Source: Gemmatimonadaceae bacterium (GTDB taxonomy: Bacteria; Gemmatimonadota; Gemmatimonadetes; Gemmatimonadales; Gemmatimonadaceae). From it: a stretch of DNA of 22,413 bases. The stretch covers positions 1 through 22,413 of the forward strand of contig JANWKK010000161.1 of assembly GCA_025451425.1 (NCBI GenBank), read 5' to 3'. The translations under genes and the position numbers were made by a program. Below are positions 20,721 to 22,413 of the stretch, in pieces; position 1 is the first letter of the stretch, and each line of letters begins with the position of its first letter. The notes beneath the pieces are model-generated. The model saw nothing but the letters and a program-made list of their open reading frames with translations. It searched no databases and was not told the DNA's origin.

Positions 20721-21333
20721 GGGCCGTACCTTCGAGGGACCGCCACAAGTACCAACTCGCGACGCTCGCATGCGGCGTCCAGTGCTTGCCGATGCGCGTC
20801 ACGTCCTTCGGACCAGGTTGCTTTCGCAAACGATACGCCCGACGGATCGCGTTCTGAATTCCCAGATCCAGCTCGGGAAGGACATCGGGTCGCCCGAGTC
20901 GGAACATGAGGAACATCTGAACCGTCCAGCGGCCGATTCCTTTCACCTGCACGAGTCGTTCGATGATCTCGTCGTCAGGCAGATGATCGATGGTATCCGC
21001 TGCGAGCGGAACGACGCCACTCTCGACCTTCGCGGCGAGATCCTTGAGGTAGGAGAGCTTCTGACGCGATAGACCGGCGGTTCGGAGCGTCTCGTCAGGC
21101 GTCGCGAGAATCTCGCCCGGTGTCGGCGCTCGATCGCCATAGAGTCCGCGCACGCGCCCGAGTATCGTCGACGCAGCCTTCCCGGACAGCTGCTGGTAGA
21201 CGATGGACCTAACGAGTGCGTCGAAGTGCGTCCCCTCGCGTCGCTGCTCGAGCCGGCAGGGCCCGACGTGGTCGATCACCACGGCCAGCACGGGATCGAC
21301 GCGCTTGAGGTGCTCGATTGACGGTTCATGCAT
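20581..21333 (-). CDS. DNA-3-methyladenine glycosylase, AlkA-like (HhH-GPD)
   Basis: Base-excision repair glycosylase for alkylated purines. 250 residues. The HhH-GPD core has LVRSIVYQQLSGKAA (about 40-55), the helix-hairpin-helix LVQVKGIGRWTVQMFLMF (127-144) and the catalytic Asp156 in VLPELDLGIQ. No FeS-cluster cysteines are present, consistent with the AlkA branch and not with EndoIII. After WYLWRSLEG (about 200) the core ends and a very basic Lys/Ala and Arg tail of nearly 50 residues follows. It is encoded in the overlap with the PAP2 gene and may add non-specific DNA affinity (inference). Start ATG 21333. UdgX is encoded 66 bp upstream on the same strand. Confidence 0.92.
   Translation of the reverse strand: MHEPSIEHLKRVDPVLAVVIDHVGPCRLEQRREGTHFDALVRSIVYQQLSGKAASTILGRVRGLYGDRAPTPGEILATPDETLRTAGLSRQKLSYLKDLAAKVESGVVPLAADTIDHLPDDEIIERLVQVKGIGRWTVQMFLMFRLGRPDVLPELDLGIQNAIRRAYRLRKQPGPKDVTRIGKHWTPHASVASWYLWRSLEGTAPSPKKKRPAKKLAKAKVAKAKVAKPRKRRPSKARRRRPAPSRRARR
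20651..20680. repeat. two perfect 15-bp tandem copies in a gene-gene overlap
   Basis: TTCGCGACCTTGGCC occurs twice head to tail (20651-20665, 20666-20680), and a decayed third copy follows. It encodes a Trp/Pro/Ser-rich tail on the + strand (PAP2) and a Lys/Ala/Val-rich tail on the - strand (glycosylase). Confidence 0.85.
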
Positions 21334-21399
21334 GGTTCTAAGAATGCGCGCGCAGTCAAGCGAGGAGAAGTGGATGACCCGGATGAACCGTTCGCCGAC

Positions 21400-22113
21400 T
21401 TACCCCAGATGTCGCGCGACCTTCTTCATATCCGCGAAGAAGTCCCGCTCGGCCTGCGCTCGCGCCGCGGCGTCAGGAGCGCGCAGCACCGACGACGGGT
21501 GCACGGACGCGATCACGACCTTGCCGCTCGGTGCCTTCACTGGGCGTCCACGCTCTTTCGTCACCCGAAAGCCCTTGCCCATGATCGCCTGCGCCGCCGT
21601 CGCGCCGAGGCACACGATGACCTGCGGCTCGACGAGGCGAATTTCCTCCTCGAGCCAGGGATGACACGCGCGAATCTCTGCGTCGTTAGGCTTCTTGTGG
21701 ATGCGCCGCGCACTCTTCTCGCCGCGCTCCCACTTGAAGTGCTTCACCGCGTTCGTGACGTAGACGTCATCGCGATCGATGCCCGCGTCCCGGAGCGCAC
21801 AGTCGAGCAGCTTTCCCGACGGACCGACGAATGGATGACCAGCGCGGTCCTCTTGATCGCCGGGTTGCTCGCCGACAATCATGACGCGTGCCTGTTTCGG
21901 GCCTTCGCCAAACACCGTTTGCGTGCCGAGCGTCCAGAGATGACAGCCGCGGCACATCATCGCAGCGGCGCGCAGCTTTGGAAGCGTGGGATTCGGCGGG
22001 ATGAAATCCGCCGCCGAGCCAGTCGCGACCACTCGTTTGCCGGCGGAACGCCGCGTGCCTCGAGTGGTGATTGGTTTGGACTTGCGCGACCGCACGGGCG
22101 TCCGCGTCGCCAT
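21400..22113 (-). CDS. udgX: UdgX-type uracil-DNA glycosylase (covalent uracil-DNA binding)
   Basis: 237 residues. A basic N-terminal extension (about 1-35) precedes a family 4-like UDG fold. Cluster-type cysteines are Cys54 and Cys57 (CRGCHLW), Cys150 (RACHPWL) and possibly Cys168. Active-site motifs are GEQPGDQED (81-89) and HPSSVLR (205-211). The insert GEKSARRIHKKP contains the Arg-Arg-Ile-His loop (His139) that in mycobacterial UdgX attacks the deoxyribose and leaves the enzyme covalently joined to DNA after uracil removal. This makes UdgX much more likely than a plain family 4 enzyme. ATG 22113 overlaps the stop of a small upstream ORF as TGATG. Confidence 0.92.
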   Translation of the reverse strand: MATRTPVRSRKSKPITTRGTRRSAGKRVVATGSAADFIPPNPTLPKLRAAAMMCRGCHLWTLGTQTVFGEGPKQARVMIVGEQPGDQEDRAGHPFVGPSGKLLDCALRDAGIDRDDVYVTNAVKHFKWERGEKSARRIHKKPNDAEIRACHPWLEEEIRLVEPQVIVCLGATAAQAIMGKGFRVTKERGRPVKAPSGKVVIASVHPSSVLRAPDAAARAQAERDFFADMKKVARHLG

Positions 22114-22304
22114 CAGCGTTTCGTGCGGTCGGTGTCGTCGCGCTCGCGCGGCGCCGGCGCCTCGGGAGCATCTTCCTGCGGCGCGCCCTCCGACTCCTCG
22201 CTGCCGCCGTGCTTACCATGGCGATCCGGAATGATCGCGTCCTTATCGCGCAATTGTCCTGGTCGCTCGCGCTCCGGCTCCGAGCTTTTCTGACGATCGG
22301 TCAT
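22113..22304 (-). CDS. small, highly charged hypothetical protein
   Basis: 63 residues, almost wholly Glu/Asp/Arg/Lys/Pro/Gly with very few hydrophobic residues, so probably intrinsically disordered. No recognised family. Support is positional: ATG start, stop overlapping the udgX start as TGATG, same strand. The upstream Shine-Dalgarno is poor (GGGG only). It could be a translational leader for udgX or a real small protein. Confidence 0.45.
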   Translation of the reverse strand: MTDRQKSSEPERERPGQLRDKDAIIPDRHGKHGGSEESEGAPQEDAPEAPAPRERDDTDRTKR

Positions 22305-22330
22305 TGCAGCCCCGGTCTGATGTCAGCGGG

Positions 22331-22366
22331 AGGTTGGGCAAGTGCGAGGCCAATACTGCCCAACCT
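22331..22366. other. 10-bp perfect inverted repeat upstream of the udgX unit
   Basis: AGGTTGGGCA (22331-22340), 16-nt loop, TGCCCAACCT (22357-22366). It lies 27 bases upstream of the small ORF that leads into udgX and is not followed by a T-run on either strand. An operator or the end of an upstream gene's transcript are both possible. Confidence 0.5.
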
Positions 22367-22413
22367 GCCGAGCGGTGTCAGATTGAAGTAGCACGTTGCC
22401 TCCGACCCCTCAC

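Larger units (their letters stand above)
7..21691. repeat. dispersed over-represented octamer CGTTAGGC (17 exact sites)
   Basis: Exact sites on the + strand start at 7, 1554, 2768, 3053, 3302, 3763, 4088, 6371, 14143, 15560, 16281, 16517 and 21684. Exact sites on the - strand (GCCTAACG) start at 4958, 5801, 6644 and 11624. One-base relatives are ACCTAACG or CGTTAGGT at 1137, 9112, 12635, 13250, 15249 and 21207, and GCCTAACC at 9107, 9855 and 10971. All exact sites fall in coding sequence, in several frames. These are dispersed sites and not a continuous element. Confidence 0.85.

Overview
The window is a GC-rich, gene-dense bacterial chromosome segment. No gap between genes exceeds about 220 bases. 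I see no phage, transposase, CRISPR, rRNA or tRNA genes. The gene set is an aerobic, soil-type metabolism: beta-oxidation, secreted peptidases, a PQQ alcohol dehydrogenase, a caa3-type oxidase and base-excision repair. Overall style (GTG starts, four-base overlaps, rare TTA codons, the caa3 layout) suggests Gemmatimonadota or a nearby phylum. That placement is recognition-based inference, not proof.

Layout. (1) Positions 1-3441, + strand: a 5'-truncated FadN-type 3-hydroxyacyl-CoA dehydrogenase/enoyl-CoA hydratase followed by a FadA-type thiolase. (2) Positions 3442-6594: a convergent spacer filled with 7/14-bp degenerate repeats, then a secreted Xaa-Pro aminopeptidase (-) divergent from a secreted amidohydrolase (+). 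(3) Positions 6630-18735, - strand: twelve genes in one nearly gapless chain. In order of transcription they encode a PQQ alcohol dehydrogenase with the lanthanide-type DxD motif, a cytochrome c lipoprotein, CtaC (CuA plus heme c), CtaD, CtaE, a small membrane protein, CtaG, a second cytochrome c lipoprotein, a divergent Nramp transporter, two PRC-barrel-like proteins and a soluble GAF-PAS-GAF histidine kinase. (4) Positions 18884-20023 (-): a duplicated Lrp/AsnC-fold protein resembling siroheme decarboxylase subunits. (5) Positions 20046-22304: a PAP2 phosphatase (+) whose 3' end overlaps an AlkA-like glycosylase (-), then a UdgX-type uracil-DNA glycosylase and a small charged ORF (-).

How it fits together. 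The central chain reads as a complete respiratory module. Electrons from alcohol oxidation pass through cytochrome c to a caa3 oxidase. Assembly (CtaG), metal transport (Nramp plus PRC) and sensing (kinase) functions sit in the same transcription unit.

Two DNA-level patterns are not explained by genes. The octamer CGTTAGGC occurs 17 times exactly, about 25 times the chance expectation, in both orientations and in every reading frame. Degenerate tandem repeats with a 7-bp period, each with its own local consensus, sit at gene boundaries at six or seven places.
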